This document shows, in pieces, positions 16,399 to 25,560 of a stretch of DNA of 64,000 nucleotides. Every line of letters begins with the position of its first letter. Positions within the stretch are counted from its first letter, which is position 1. The notes below the pieces were generated by a model. The model was not told where the DNA came from. It saw nothing but the letters and a program-made list of their open reading frames with translations, and made no database searches. Source of the DNA: Dactylosporangium vinaceum (lineage in GTDB: Bacteria; Actinomycetota; Actinomycetes; Mycobacteriales; Micromonosporaceae); assembly GCF_019904175.1 (NCBI RefSeq), contig NZ_CP061913.1:372001-436000 (forward strand), read 5' to 3'. Position numbers and translations under genes: made by a program.

Positions 16399-19300
16399 TC
16401 AGTACGTGGACGTTCGCGGTTCGTGTTGGTGGTCGAGCCGGGTCTGCGCTGTCTCGATCTCTCTGTCGGTGAACAGCGGTGCGAATTGCGGGCGGACGAC
16501 GGCTGCCTCGACGGAGAGGTCCAGCCGTCCGCGTTCCCACAGCGCCGTGAACCCGTCCGACACCGTCGACGCGGCCAACAATTGGCGGGCCGTAGCCAGG
16601 CCGCCCTTGTCGGCCACCATTGAGCGGAAGAGCGTGGCGTTGTAGCCGGCCTCGTCGCGGGCCTGCTCGTAGACCCGAACCATGGTCTGGTGGAAGTCGG
16701 CCTCGAGCGCGCGCAGGGCGTTCCCGTCGTCTGGTGGGCGAACCATCGCGGTTGCACTGGAGCTGATGCGCAGCAGGCGGGTGACACTGCGGAACCGTTG
16801 GGCGGTCGGACTGGTCGCTGGAAAGTACTGCACCAACCCGACAATGTTGGAGCGGGCATCGAGGACCGGGGCGTCCTGGCGTTGTTTGGCCGCGAACAGG
16901 ACTGCCTTTGCCTCGTGTTGCCGGAGCCAGCAGACGAATCTGGCACCGTTCGTGTGCGCGCGCTCCACCATCACATTAGCTCGGTACTTGCGCGCCTCCT
17001 CGGACGTGGGCGGGTAGTACCTGGCCCATCCGGTCATTTTGCCGTCGTGGCGGATTGGTGTGTCGGATCGTTCCTGGTATGCCTGGGCGACCGCGAGTGC
17101 CTCGTGCGGCCGGATCCAGGCAATGCTGCGGTAACCGGCCGGGACAGCGGCGAATGGGTCTGTCTCAGCCGGTTCGACGTCGGTGTTGACCGCTGGCGCG
17201 GACGGGCGCTCGGCGGGTCGGGGACGTGGGATGACCGGCACGTCGATGGTTTCGACGGCTGTCGGCTCGGCCGGCGGGTCAGGCTGAGGAGTGACCATTT
17301 CGCGGACCGTTCCGTCCGGTCCGATCGTGACCATCTTGCCCAGCGCGATGAGCCGTGCGATCTCCCGCTGCTGCTCGATGCCGAACGGCAGAACGCCTTC
17401 GGTGAGCTCGGCGCGTTCTTCTGCCGGTTCAGGGGTCGACGCGTCGGATTCAGGAGTCGGCGCGACGGAACCGTCGTCGGGTTCGGTTGCGAAGGGCGTA
17501 ATGCGGAGCTCGCTGATGCGCTCCCAGACCGGCTGCATCGCGGCGTCAGGGTCGCGGCTGAAGACGCTGCCGCGAATCCGCACGAACACGCAGTTGCCGA
17601 CTCGCTCAAGCACCGTCTGCCGACGGATGTCGCGCTCCCACTCGTCCGGCCCGTGATAGGCATCGCCGTCGCATTCGATGGCGAGGCGGCGTCCGTCGGG
17701 CGCAGCGAGCACGAAGTCGATGCGGTAGCTGCCGATCCGGAACTGTGGCAGCGGGCGGTACCCCTCCAGCAGGATCCGTTTGAGTACCGCTCGTTCGAAA
17801 TCGCTGTCGCAGCGGCGTTCCAGATTGTCGTATGCCTCGTCGGCGCCGGTGACGTTCTGGCAGTACCGCAGCAGTTTGCCGCGGGCGTCTTCGGGGTTGA
17901 GCTCGTCGGGCTGGACGGAATGGAACACCCAGAGCTGGTCGCGCGCTCGGGAGGCGGCGACGTTGACGCGGCGGTGCGAGTCACGCCGGGTGAAAGCGGC
18001 GATGGCTCCCTTGTGCGGGGAGACGACCAGGGTTACGAGGACAACGTCGCGTTCATCGCCTTGGAAGGTGTATGAGTCACCGACTCGCAGGCGGCGGCGG
18101 CTGATTTCGTCTTCGCCGATGACGAGCCGCAGTTGGTTGAGGATGTAGAGCGCCTGATCGCTGGTGCTGAGCAGGCTCACGACGCCGATGGTTTTCCCTC
18201 GGTACGCCGGGTCGTCGACGATGGCCTTCACCTGGGCGACGAGAGCGTCGGCCTCCGCGACGTTGACGTCACCGAATGCGCCGACCGATTGCCGGATGCC
18301 TTCCGGTACGTACACGGTCCGGACAGGGTCGCCGATTCCTTGGGGCCGGTCGGTCCGCAGCGGCTCGATGGCATTGTCGTAGTACTCGCGGCTGGAGAAC
18401 TCGATGATTGCCGGCACACAGCGGAAGTGTTCGGTGAGCCGGATGCGCTGCGGTGAGCGGCGCACGGCGTGGTCATAGAGGCTGCCTTCGGTGTCGAAGT
18501 GCTCGGCTGACGGCACCTCGCCCAGCAGATGGGCGTTGACGAGGCTCGTGACATCGCCAACAAAGTTGAGTTGGGGGCCGATCTGCTGGTCGTCACCGAC
18601 GACGACGGCCCTCTGCGCAAGCGTCAGCACTGGCAACGCGAAAAGGTCGGCCTGGGATGCCTCGTCGACGATGACCACGTCGAACTTGGCGCCGCCGGAG
18701 AACTGTTCGATGGCCCGGTCCAGCGGCATGACCCAGACCGGGACTGCGTCCACTGCCTCGGTCATGGCCTGCTGGGCGTACGCCTGCCATTTCGCGGCGT
18801 TCTTGCCGGTGCCTTTGCCGTACTTGCGCAGAGCGGTGGCCCAGTCGGCGAGCGCGGCCCGGCGGCGGTCGTCGAGCCCGCGGGATACCTCGAGCCACGC
18901 CGAGCGCACGACCAGATCGCTGGTGAGCCGGCGGATGCGATCGCGAGCATGTTCCACCCGGCGGCCCAGGGCATTGGCGTCGACGCTGCCGACAACGCTG
19001 TCGAACCAGGTCTGAGCCTGACGCCACTGCCAGCGCAGGAGGCATTCCATGCCGGTGCCCTGCAGCGCCGGCGCCGTACCATCGTCGATTGCTGCGGCCC
19101 ATTTAGGGGCCGCAACCGCAAGCCTCGCGCGAAGGCGCTCGTAGGTTGCTGCGTCGGGATACAGGGCGGCGAGACTGCGGATCTCGGTGAGGATGCCGTC
19201 CCAGCTGCTCAGCTCCAGGCTCTGCAGGTCATGGTCGAGCAGCCGCCACAAGTCGCTGGCGTTCGCGGTCGCCATGCCCTGCTGCAACGTCGCGGTAAGC

Positions 19301-21759
19301 GCTCGATCCTGCTCGACCAACCGGTCATGCTCGAAGACGGCGCTGGCGCGACCCAATCGAGTGATCAGCTCGTCCAACGCATGAGCGTTGACGGTCGGCG
19401 CGAAACGGGGGAGCAGTACGCTGACCGCCCGGTACAACTCGGGCCAGCGACGGCGGTCCCAATCGAGCGATCCGTCGGCCTCCGCCATGAACCGCCCGGC
19501 CCACAGCTCCGGTTCGGCGTGGTCGGTGGGGAGTGGGAACCCGAGTCGCTGCGCCCATTCAGCCCAGCGGACGCCGAGCTCCTGACGAATCCGGATGCGG
19601 TTGATGAAGGCCGTCACGACGTCGACATCGCTCGTGGTGCGCAGCGGCTCACCATCTACCCGGCACTCGATCGACAGCTTCGCGAGGCTGCCGGTGAAGA
19701 TTTTGCTTACGGTCTTGCCGCTGGCGTACCGCTGCCGCAACTCACCGAGCTCGGTGAGAAGCCCTCGAGGCTGGCCCATCCGGACCGGAGGAATCTCGAC
19801 GCGGTGACCGCCGACGGTGCGCGACAGAGCCGTCAGCTGCGCGAGCAGGTCCTGGGTGACTTTGACGTGGTCCTGCCACGCTGTGTTCAGATGTGGGTCG
19901 GCGATCAGGTGGCCGAGCCGATCGGTCCACGAGCCTTCGCGGTTGTGAAGGTAGGTGGCCGCTTCGCGAAGTTGGGCGAGCAGCTCGGCCAGCTGAAGCT
20001 CGCCGTAGGCCCGGACCGCGTGCATGTCGACGGCGTGGTTCGTCAGATCGTCGATCTCGGCAGCGGTTGCCCTGATCCGGGATCGGCGTTGATGGAGAGC
20101 CGCTGCTGACGGCAGTTCAGCGACCGACGGTAAGTGCCGCAGGGCCTGCCGCCGGTCCTGGATGGGAATGCGCCGGGCCAGGTCGAGCAGCACGCCGAAC
20201 TCGTCCGTCGTCAGCGGGGCCGGCCCGGGCTCCCACAGCGGATCCGGGATATCACCGTACTGATCCGCGCGGGCCAGCAGCCAAGCGCCGACCTCGGCCG
20301 ACGTCAGCGCGACGTCGTCGATCTTGTACGTTGCCGCGTCGCCCTCGGCGATCGTGCGAAGGTTGGCGAGTGCTTGGCCGAGATCGCGCTCGGCCTTCTC
20401 GAGCTCCGTGGTCAGCGAGGCGACAGCGCGCTGCTCGGCCCGATGGTCAAGCGTCGCGGCCCGATCGGAGAGCTCACGTGCGGCGAGCTGCAGCTGGGTG
20501 AGCTGATCGGTCGACCTTCCCAGGACGGCCAGACAAAGGGGCTGCACCTCCGCCGGTAGCCCGTTACGCAGTACGCGGAGCGGATCCTCCTTCTGCGCCA
20601 CGACAAGCACGCGCTTACCGTGCGCGATGAGGTGACAGATGAGATTGCGGATGGTGTGGGTCTTGCCGGTGCCGGGCGGTCCCTGGACGGCGACATTGCG
20701 GTGCTGTGCGAGACGGTAGGCGATGGACTCCTGCGCCTCGTTCGTCGGCATCGGCATGAGCAGACGCTGGCCAACCTGGCGCCACCGTTCCGGTTGATCA
20801 CCAGGCATGGTGAGGTTGCTCGGCTCATGCGCGAGCACCGCGGCGAGCGAGCCGATGGTGTCCGTGTCGCCGACCTCGAGCCGCTTGCGCAGCTCGTCCA
20901 GGAACCGGCGGATCATGCGCTGCTTGGGGCGGACCAACAGCACTCCCGTGTCGTGGATGTGCGCGTCATCAGGGGCGGACCCGTGCGCCGGCCTGACAGC
21001 CGGCTCCATGCCGAGGCGGCGCATGGCCCGCTCGAACAACTCAATCCGCTCGTAGTCCTCCCACAGGTTCACCGACACCTGGCCACCGTGCTGGCTCAGC
21101 TCGAGCAGCTGGCGCAGGTACCGTTCCGGCAGTCCGGTGAGAGGATCGGTCTGAAGCCTGGGCGCACCGTGCGGGGCGACCGTGATCAGCGAACGGTCGG
21201 GGTCATAGTCGACCGTGACGGGCGTGGTGACCAACGGGTAGCGGACCCGGTGACCATCAACGACCATATTGACGATCCCATGGCCCCAGACCAGCTCGTT
21301 GGTCGCCGAATTCATGTCGAGGCTGTGCTTGAGCTCGAAGAGCCGATCGTGCAGTCGTCGTACCTCATTGACGACGCGGACGGACTGCGCCCACGGGTGC
21401 CACACCTCATCGCGCCAACGCTCGAACCGGGCGCGGGTCTCTGCATCATCGGTGTTCGCCGCCGGCTCCCGATCGGCGGACACCGGGTGCAGGAGCACGC
21501 GCAGCACATCTCCTGGCGTGCTCGGCGGCCGTGGCACCACCGGAAGCCCGACCCGCAGCCAGGTCGCCTCATCACCGGCCATGCCGACCGCGCATGCGGC
21601 GTGCTCCGGAAGTTGATGCTGCCAGAACGCGTCTGCCGTCGGTACGGTCCGGGACGGCTTCTCCATCTGGGCGCGGACGGCCAGCAGGTAATGGGTCAGC
21701 GCAAGCGCTCGGTCGCGGATCGTCGATGGCGCGTCGTCGACTGCGTCGGTGAAACTCAT
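16399..21759 (-). CDS. Giant SF1 helicase with fused PD-(D/E)XK nuclease
   Basis: 1786 residues. The Walker A motif GPPGTGKTH lies near residue 360. A long insertion of roughly 600 residues precedes Walker B (VVIVDEASQAD, near 1030), the GDDQQIGP motif and the C-terminal helicase motifs (SYTFQGDERDVVLVTLV and RRVNVAASRARDQLW, near 1265), typical of AAA_11/AAA_12 (Upf1-like) helicases. A nuclease domain of the MTES_1575/Vsr-like type follows at about 1330-1430, with FERAVLKRIL, GSYRIDFVLA and RLAIECDGDAYH. After a linker, the C-terminus ends in a small module (GGLATARQLL, GRLDLSVEAAVV, FTDREIETAQ). Such fused helicase-nucleases are common anti-phage effectors; the defence role is inference from architecture and island context. 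Confidence 0.85.
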   Translation of the reverse strand: MSFTDAVDDAPSTIRDRALALTHYLLAVRAQMEKPSRTVPTADAFWQHQLPEHAACAVGMAGDEATWLRVGLPVVPRPPSTPGDVLRVLLHPVSADREPAANTDDAETRARFERWRDEVWHPWAQSVRVVNEVRRLHDRLFELKHSLDMNSATNELVWGHGIVNMVVDGHRVRYPLVTTPVTVDYDPDRSLITVAPHGAPRLQTDPLTGLPERYLRQLLELSQHGGQVSVNLWEDYERIELFERAMRRLGMEPAVRPAHGSAPDDAHIHDTGVLLVRPKQRMIRRFLDELRKRLEVGDTDTIGSLAAVLAHEPSNLTMPGDQPERWRQVGQRLLMPMPTNEAQESIAYRLAQHRNVAVQGPPGTGKTHTIRNLICHLIAHGKRVLVVAQKEDPLRVLRNGLPAEVQPLCLAVLGRSTDQLTQLQLAARELSDRAATLDHRAEQRAVASLTTELEKAERDLGQALANLRTIAEGDAATYKIDDVALTSAEVGAWLLARADQYGDIPDPLWEPGPAPLTTDEFGVLLDLARRIPIQDRRQALRHLPSVAELPSAAALHQRRSRIRATAAEIDDLTNHAVDMHAVRAYGELQLAELLAQLREAATYLHNREGSWTDRLGHLIADPHLNTAWQDHVKVTQDLLAQLTALSRTVGGHRVEIPPVRMGQPRGLLTELGELRQRYASGKTVSKIFTGSLAKLSIECRVDGEPLRTTSDVDVVTAFINRIRIRQELGVRWAEWAQRLGFPLPTDHAEPELWAGRFMAEADGSLDWDRRRWPELYRAVSVLLPRFAPTVNAHALDELITRLGRASAVFEHDRLVEQDRALTATLQQGMATANASDLWRLLDHDLQSLELSSWDGILTEIRSLAALYPDAATYERLRARLAVAAPKWAAAIDDGTAPALQGTGMECLLRWQWRQAQTWFDSVVGSVDANALGRRVEHARDRIRRLTSDLVVRSAWLEVSRGLDDRRRAALADWATALRKYGKGTGKNAAKWQAYAQQAMTEAVDAVPVWVMPLDRAIEQFSGGAKFDVVIVDEASQADLFALPVLTLAQRAVVVGDDQQIGPQLNFVGDVTSLVNAHLLGEVPSAEHFDTEGSLYDHAVRRSPQRIRLTEHFRCVPAIIEFSSREYYDNAIEPLRTDRPQGIGDPVRTVYVPEGIRQSVGAFGDVNVAEADALVAQVKAIVDDPAYRGKTIGVVSLLSTSDQALYILNQLRLVIGEDEISRRRLRVGDSYTFQGDERDVVLVTLVVSPHKGAIAAFTRRDSHRRVNVAASRARDQLWVFHSVQPDELNPEDARGKLLRYCQNVTGADEAYDNLERRCDSDFERAVLKRILLEGYRPLPQFRIGSYRIDFVLAAPDGRRLAIECDGDAYHGPDEWERDIRRQTVLERVGNCVFVRIRGSVFSRDPDAAMQPVWERISELRITPFATEPDDGSVAPTPESDASTPEPAEERAELTEGVLPFGIEQQREIARLIALGKMVTIGPDGTVREMVTPQPDPPAEPTAVETIDVPVIPRPRPAERPSAPAVNTDVEPAETDPFAAVPAGYRSIAWIRPHEALAVAQAYQERSDTPIRHDGKMTGWARYYPPTSEEARKYRANVMVERAHTNGARFVCWLRQHEAKAVLFAAKQRQDAPVLDARSNIVGLVQYFPATSPTAQRFRSVTRLLRISSSATAMVRPPDDGNALRALEADFHQTMVRVYEQARDEAGYNATLFRSMVADKGGLATARQLLAASTVSDGFTALWERGRLDLSVEAAVVRPQFAPLFTDREIETAQTRLDHQHEPRTSTY

Positions 21760-22066
21760 ACCTCACCGCCCTGGTGGTAACCGAAATTGGCGGTAGTCAC
21801 TCCTCCGCGGAGGAGCGCGTGCTCAGTCATGGTGATGTCCACGTCGAGGTCGCAGCCGATCTTTCGCGCTCCAGCACATGCGAACTCAGGTGCTGACGTA
21901 CCGAAAACGATACAAAGCAGTCGCGCAGAACGGGTCATTCCATCGTGTAGTGAAGCTGCCGAACGTCGCGCCAGCGGTCCGCTGAACGGTCTGCCCTTCC
22001 GGTCTGACCGGCCGGTACCGCTGTTCCCCCCGTGCTCCAAGTCGGCGATCGTTCGAGACTGGGGCT
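21760..22066. other. Divergent intergenic region
   Basis: About 300 bases between the helicase-nuclease gene and the OGG-fold gene. It must hold both promoters; no gene, repeat or clear promoter motif was recognised. Confidence 0.4.
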
Positions 22067-22936
22067 GTGACGAAACCTGACGGCTACCCTGTGCCAGATC
22101 GGCTGACGGAAATCCGTGCGCGCGGAGCGTCCACCACGCAGCAGGCCACACGGTGGAATCTTCGGACTTGGCAAGCGATGCTGCCCGAGCACTCGGAACT
22201 GCTGGAGCAGCTGCCCAATCCCATCGACCGGGAGGCCGTTCGAGCTCAAGCGTCAAGTCTTAAAGATGAGGCCGACGCGATCCGATTGTTCATAACGGCC
22301 ATGGTGTGGGGATACGGGCCGATCGGGTACGGTCCGTTTAGAACGGCTCGAGTGTTGGCGGAAAATTCCGCCGCTGCGGCCACGCTGTTGAGCGTCGGGC
22401 AGTGCGTTCGCACCGCCGGCGGGCCGGCGGCGTTTGGTTTGCTCAAGAAGAACCGGTTGCGGTGGCTGGGCGTCTCGTTTGCGACGAAGTACATGTACTT
22501 CTGCAACGAACCTTCCAGGAACCCGGCGTTGATTCTGGACTCGCTTGTGCAGCGATGGCTCTCTGTCAACGCCGACATCCGCCTGCGCACGGACTGGCGC
22601 GTTGACCACTACGAGCGGTACGTCAGGACGGTGGTCCACTGGGCGGCTCAGCTGAGCCTTGAGCTCGGCGAAGTCGAGTTCCTGATGTTTGATGATGAAT
22701 TGCACCGTGGCAATGACAACACAACGCGCCGCGCTGATCTGCGAGGTTTCACCATCGAGCCGTCGACCGGAGCCGAGTGTCAGGCCGTGCTCGATGCGCT
22801 GGACGAAGCGGTCGATGCATTCGCGGCGATGATGGACGGCGCAGAAGGCCATGACCATGAGGACTTTGACCGAGGCATACGTCAACTACGCCGAATTGTG
22901 GTTGCTCGGGCCGCGCAGGCCGGAAGTCCGTGCTGA
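22067..22936 (+). CDS. 8-oxoguanine DNA glycosylase OGG-fold protein (putative)
   Basis: 289 residues from an ATG-less start reading GTG ACG AAA CCT. The core (MVWGYGPIGYGPFRTARVLA, LLKKNRLRWLGVSFATKYMY, PALILDSLVQRWL) resembles the conserved actinobacterial family annotated as OGG-fold 8-oxoguanine glycosylase, a helix-hairpin-helix-type DNA glycosylase relative. In true glycosylases of this superfamily a catalytic Lys and Asp follow the hairpin; KYMYF and ILD sit at roughly those places but I cannot assign them. It may be a DNA-repair or DNA-base-sensing protein in the defence island. The family recognition is from memory and activity is unproven. Confidence 0.5.
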   Translation: MTKPDGYPVPDRLTEIRARGASTTQQATRWNLRTWQAMLPEHSELLEQLPNPIDREAVRAQASSLKDEADAIRLFITAMVWGYGPIGYGPFRTARVLAENSAAAATLLSVGQCVRTAGGPAAFGLLKKNRLRWLGVSFATKYMYFCNEPSRNPALILDSLVQRWLSVNADIRLRTDWRVDHYERYVRTVVHWAAQLSLELGEVEFLMFDDELHRGNDNTTRRADLRGFTIEPSTGAECQAVLDALDEAVDAFAAMMDGAEGHDHEDFDRGIRQLRRIVVARAAQAGSPC

Positions 22937-23143
22937 GTGCCAGCGGGTGGCGGTCGACCCGCAACCCGCTGCCGGCTGCCAGGGAGAGGGATCGGGGAGG
23001 GGACCTTCGCTGGTCCGGACAGTGTTTCCAGTACCAGTTGGCAGGCTCTCCAGATAGCAGCAGACGAATTGAACCGCCAGCGGATGGGGAGCTCCTCGCG
23101 TAAGGACCGTAGCGTTTTTAGCGTTTAGAGCTATCATGGTTCC

Positions 23144-23650
23144 GTGGGTTCTACACCGTCCGAACTGCTGACGACGACGGAGGTTGCTGCGTTGCTGCAC
23201 TGCTCGCGGCAGCATGTCGTCAACCTGTGCGATAACGGGACGCTGTCGTTCGTGCGGGCCGGGTCGCATAGGCGGATTCGGCGGGACGATGTGGAGCGGC
23301 TCCTGCGGCCGCCGTTCCGGCGTGAGGTGGAGAAGTCGCTGTGGCTGCATCGTGCGGTGGCTGGCAAGCTCGTTGCCGACCCGCAGCGGGGAATGGCGCT
23401 GGCGTACCGCAATCTGGCCCACCGGCGGGAGGTCCACTCGGACGGCAGCGCCGAGGTCTGGTTCGACGCCTGGGAGCGGCTGCTCGATAAGGGCGTGGAC
23501 GCGGTGGTCGACATGATCACGGCGCGGACCGAGGTGGCCGCGGAGTTGCGCCAGAACACGCCGTTCGCCGGATTGTTGACCGAGCGGGAGCGGCTGAAGG
23601 TCCTGGCGGCGTTCGACGCCACCCATCCCCGGGCGGCCAGGTCTGCGTGA
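23144..23650 (+). CDS. HTH protein paired with a nucleotidyltransferase (antitoxin-like)
   Basis: 168 residues from GTG 23144. An excisionase/MerR-type HTH occupies residues 7-55 (LLTTTEVAALLHCSRQHVVN, LCDNGTLSFVRAGSHRRIRR, DDVERLL). An alpha-helical domain follows (WFDAWERLLDKGVDAVVDMI, FAGLLTERERLKVLAAF). Its TGA overlaps the start of a nucleotidyltransferase-like gene. HTH proteins of this kind paired with DUF6036-type nucleotidyltransferases are frequent in actinobacteria and look like toxin-antitoxin modules. A decayed second copy lies at 35326-35823. Here the HTH gene is intact while its partner is broken. Confidence 0.7.
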   Translation: MGSTPSELLTTTEVAALLHCSRQHVVNLCDNGTLSFVRAGSHRRIRRDDVERLLRPPFRREVEKSLWLHRAVAGKLVADPQRGMALAYRNLAHRREVHSDGSAEVWFDAWERLLDKGVDAVVDMITARTEVAAELRQNTPFAGLLTERERLKVLAAFDATHPRAARSA

Positions 23651-24177
23651 GACGCGCGCAGCTCGAACACGTGCTACGCGCCGTGTCTGCGATCGTCGAC
23701 GACCCCGACGTCCTGGTCATCGGCAGCCAGTCGATCCTCGGCGCGATACCGGAACATCTTCTGCCATCCGTCGTCACCCGCTCGTCTGAGGTCGACATCG
23801 CGTTCTTCAACGACCCGGACGGGCGCAAGGCCGACCTCGTCGACGGCGGCATCGGCGAGATGTCCCCGTTCGACAGCACCTACGGCTACTACGCCCAGGG
23901 CGTCGACACTCCACGGCGATCCTGCCCGACGGCTGGCGGGACAGGCTCGTCCTGGTCGCCAACGCCAATACCGGTACCGCGCAGGCCCGCTGCCTCGAGC
24001 CCCACGACTGCGCGGCGTCCAAGCTCGCGGCCGGCCGGGAGAAGACCTGATCTTCGTCTCGGCACTGCTTGAGGCGCACCTGATCGACGCCGACACCCTC
24101 ACTGACCGCATCAAAGCGATGGACATCTCCACACTCCTGCGTCAGCGGATGTTGAGCTGGGTAGCCTCGGCAAGGTA
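23647..24177 (+). pseudogene. Nucleotidyltransferase-like gene, two frameshifts
   Basis: The start overlaps the upstream stop (GTGA). The frame begins like a DUF6036/nucleotidyltransferase-fold protein (ILVIGSQS-type element reading DVLVIGSQSILGAIPEHLLP, then SSEVDIAFFNDPDGRKADLV with its two acidic residues, and STYGYYAQGVD). One shift near 23911 moves the continuation STAILPDGWRDRLVLVAN into another frame. A second, near 24047, lacks one G before DLIFVSALLEAHLID. Corrected, the protein would be about 177 residues, ending LLRQRMLSWVAS near 24177. The gene is inactive as read; sequencing error at two places is the alternative. Confidence 0.7.
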
Positions 24178-24198
24178 GTGGAAGTGGAGGTACCGATC

Positions 24199-24654
24199 GT
24201 GTCGCCAGGCATCGTGGGTGTCGGGTACGAAGGCCAGACGCTCGAAGAGTTCGTCGAGCGTCTCGTCATGGCGGGTGTTCCGCGGCTCGTGGATTTCCGG
24301 ATGACGCCGATCTCCAGGAAGCGCGGGCTAAGTAAGACAGCGCTTGGCGCCGCGTTGGCCGAGGCCGGCATCCGGTACGAGCATCGCCGGGAGCTGGGCA
24401 ATCCGAAGTCGAACCGGGCGGGGTTCGGTGGGTCGCCCGAGGAGCGTCGGGAGGCTAAGGCGGTGTTCGCCGGCCTGCTAGAGTTTTCGGACGCCGCCGA
24501 TGCGCTCGACGCGCTGGCGGAGGCTAGCCGGCGGGAGCGGGTCGCCGTGCTGTGTTTCGAGGCCGATCAGAGCCGGTGCCACCGCGACGTGGTGCTCCGC
24601 GAGGTGGAGCGCCGGAGGTCTACCGCTTCGGGTAGTACACGCCCAGCACGCTGA
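24199..24654 (+). CDS. DUF488 family protein
   Basis: About 151 residues from GTG 24199, preceded by GGAGG at 24186-24190; a GTG at 24178 is in frame but lacks a ribosome site. It has the DUF488 signature: an N-terminal VGYEGQTLEEFVERLVMAGV, LVDFRMTPISRKRGLSKTAL, and the C-terminal VAVLCFEADQSRCHRDVVLR with the Cys-His pair. DUF488 proteins are small, Rossmann-like and of unknown function, often in defence islands. Its last 35 bases overlap the 3' end of the convergent gene at 24620-25459. The start of a related gene is fused into the scar at about 35850. Confidence 0.8.
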   Translation: MSPGIVGVGYEGQTLEEFVERLVMAGVPRLVDFRMTPISRKRGLSKTALGAALAEAGIRYEHRRELGNPKSNRAGFGGSPEERREAKAVFAGLLEFSDAADALDALAEASRRERVAVLCFEADQSRCHRDVVLREVERRRSTASGSTRPAR

Positions 24655-25459
24655 AGACCTGGACGCGTTTGGCCTGGTTGCCGACGTAGAACGCCACCTC
24701 GCGCTCGGCCGCACACATCTGGCCGAAGAACTTGTCCTCCAGCGCCCGGCGGGCTTCGTCATCGCTCACGTCGCCCAGGTTGCGCTGCAGGGCGACGAAC
24801 TCCCAGTCCAGCAGGCCTTGGTTGTGTCCCCGGCATCGCGGGTCGTGGCAGCGGTACCGATAGCGGCCCTTGAAGCGCGGCGCCTCGAGCGGCGTGCGGT
24901 TCCTGCTGTCGAGAAGATCGAGCTGGTTGACGTACGCGTCGATTTTCTGCTGTTCTTCCGCAGTCTAGCCGGGATGCGGCTCCACCTTGAAACCGCTGAC
25001 GTCCTTGGGTCGCACGAGCGCGAGCGACTGGGCGTCGGCGTGGTCGCGGGTGTTGCGGAACAGGGCGCACATCGAATCCTCGATCTGCGGGTCCAGGTGT
25101 GGCCGCCGTGGTTGCCACGCTCGAAGATTCCCGTGCTTGGTGATCGTCTCCGGGTAGGGCTTCCAGCTTTCGCGGCGCTGGTCCTGGCGGGCCGGCCGCG
25201 CCTCGACGGTGATGATGTCGTACTTGCGGAACCGGTCGTTGTAGTCGAGGTCGCGAAAGTTGATCGGGTACAGCCTGATCCACCGTCGTGGACTCAGGTC
25301 GACGCTAAGCCCGGCGATGCAGACCGTCTCGCCGTACTTCTCGGACGGATGCGGCGCCGCCTTCACGGTGATCAGCACTCGAAGCCGCACCCGGTCGTCC
25401 GAGCTCGGCTTCGGTTCCGGTTCGCCATCGCCGGGCCAGAAGAGCGACGGTTGTAGCAT
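24620..25459 (-). pseudogene. DUF488-partner conserved protein broken by one amber codon
   Basis: One reading frame of 280 codons is interrupted only by TAG at 24965-24967, probably a Trp codon changed by one base. The first 164 residues read through LRVLITVKAAPHPSEKYGET, VCIAGLSVDLSPRRWIRLYP and INFRDLDYNDRFRKYDIITV. After the stop the same frame continues with TAEEQQKIDAYVNQLDLLDS, a Cys/His-rich RYRYRCHDPRCRGHN segment and VAFYVGNQAKRVQVFSVLGV up to a stop at 24620. This gene type is often convergent with or next to DUF488. I do not know its function. Readthrough cannot be excluded, but simple inactivation is more likely. Confidence 0.65.
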
Positions 25460-25560
25460 CAGCCCAACTCATGGCTCACTGTATCTAATTGGCTACCCAG
25501 TGTTTTATAGATTGACATGAATGGAAGCGATCGGGAAGGTGCGGCGTATCGTCAACTCTC

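Noticed and set aside
15414..21759. Calling the HNH and helicase genes a named two-gene defence system.
   Set aside because: They are convergent rather than co-transcribed and match no named pair that I can identify with confidence.
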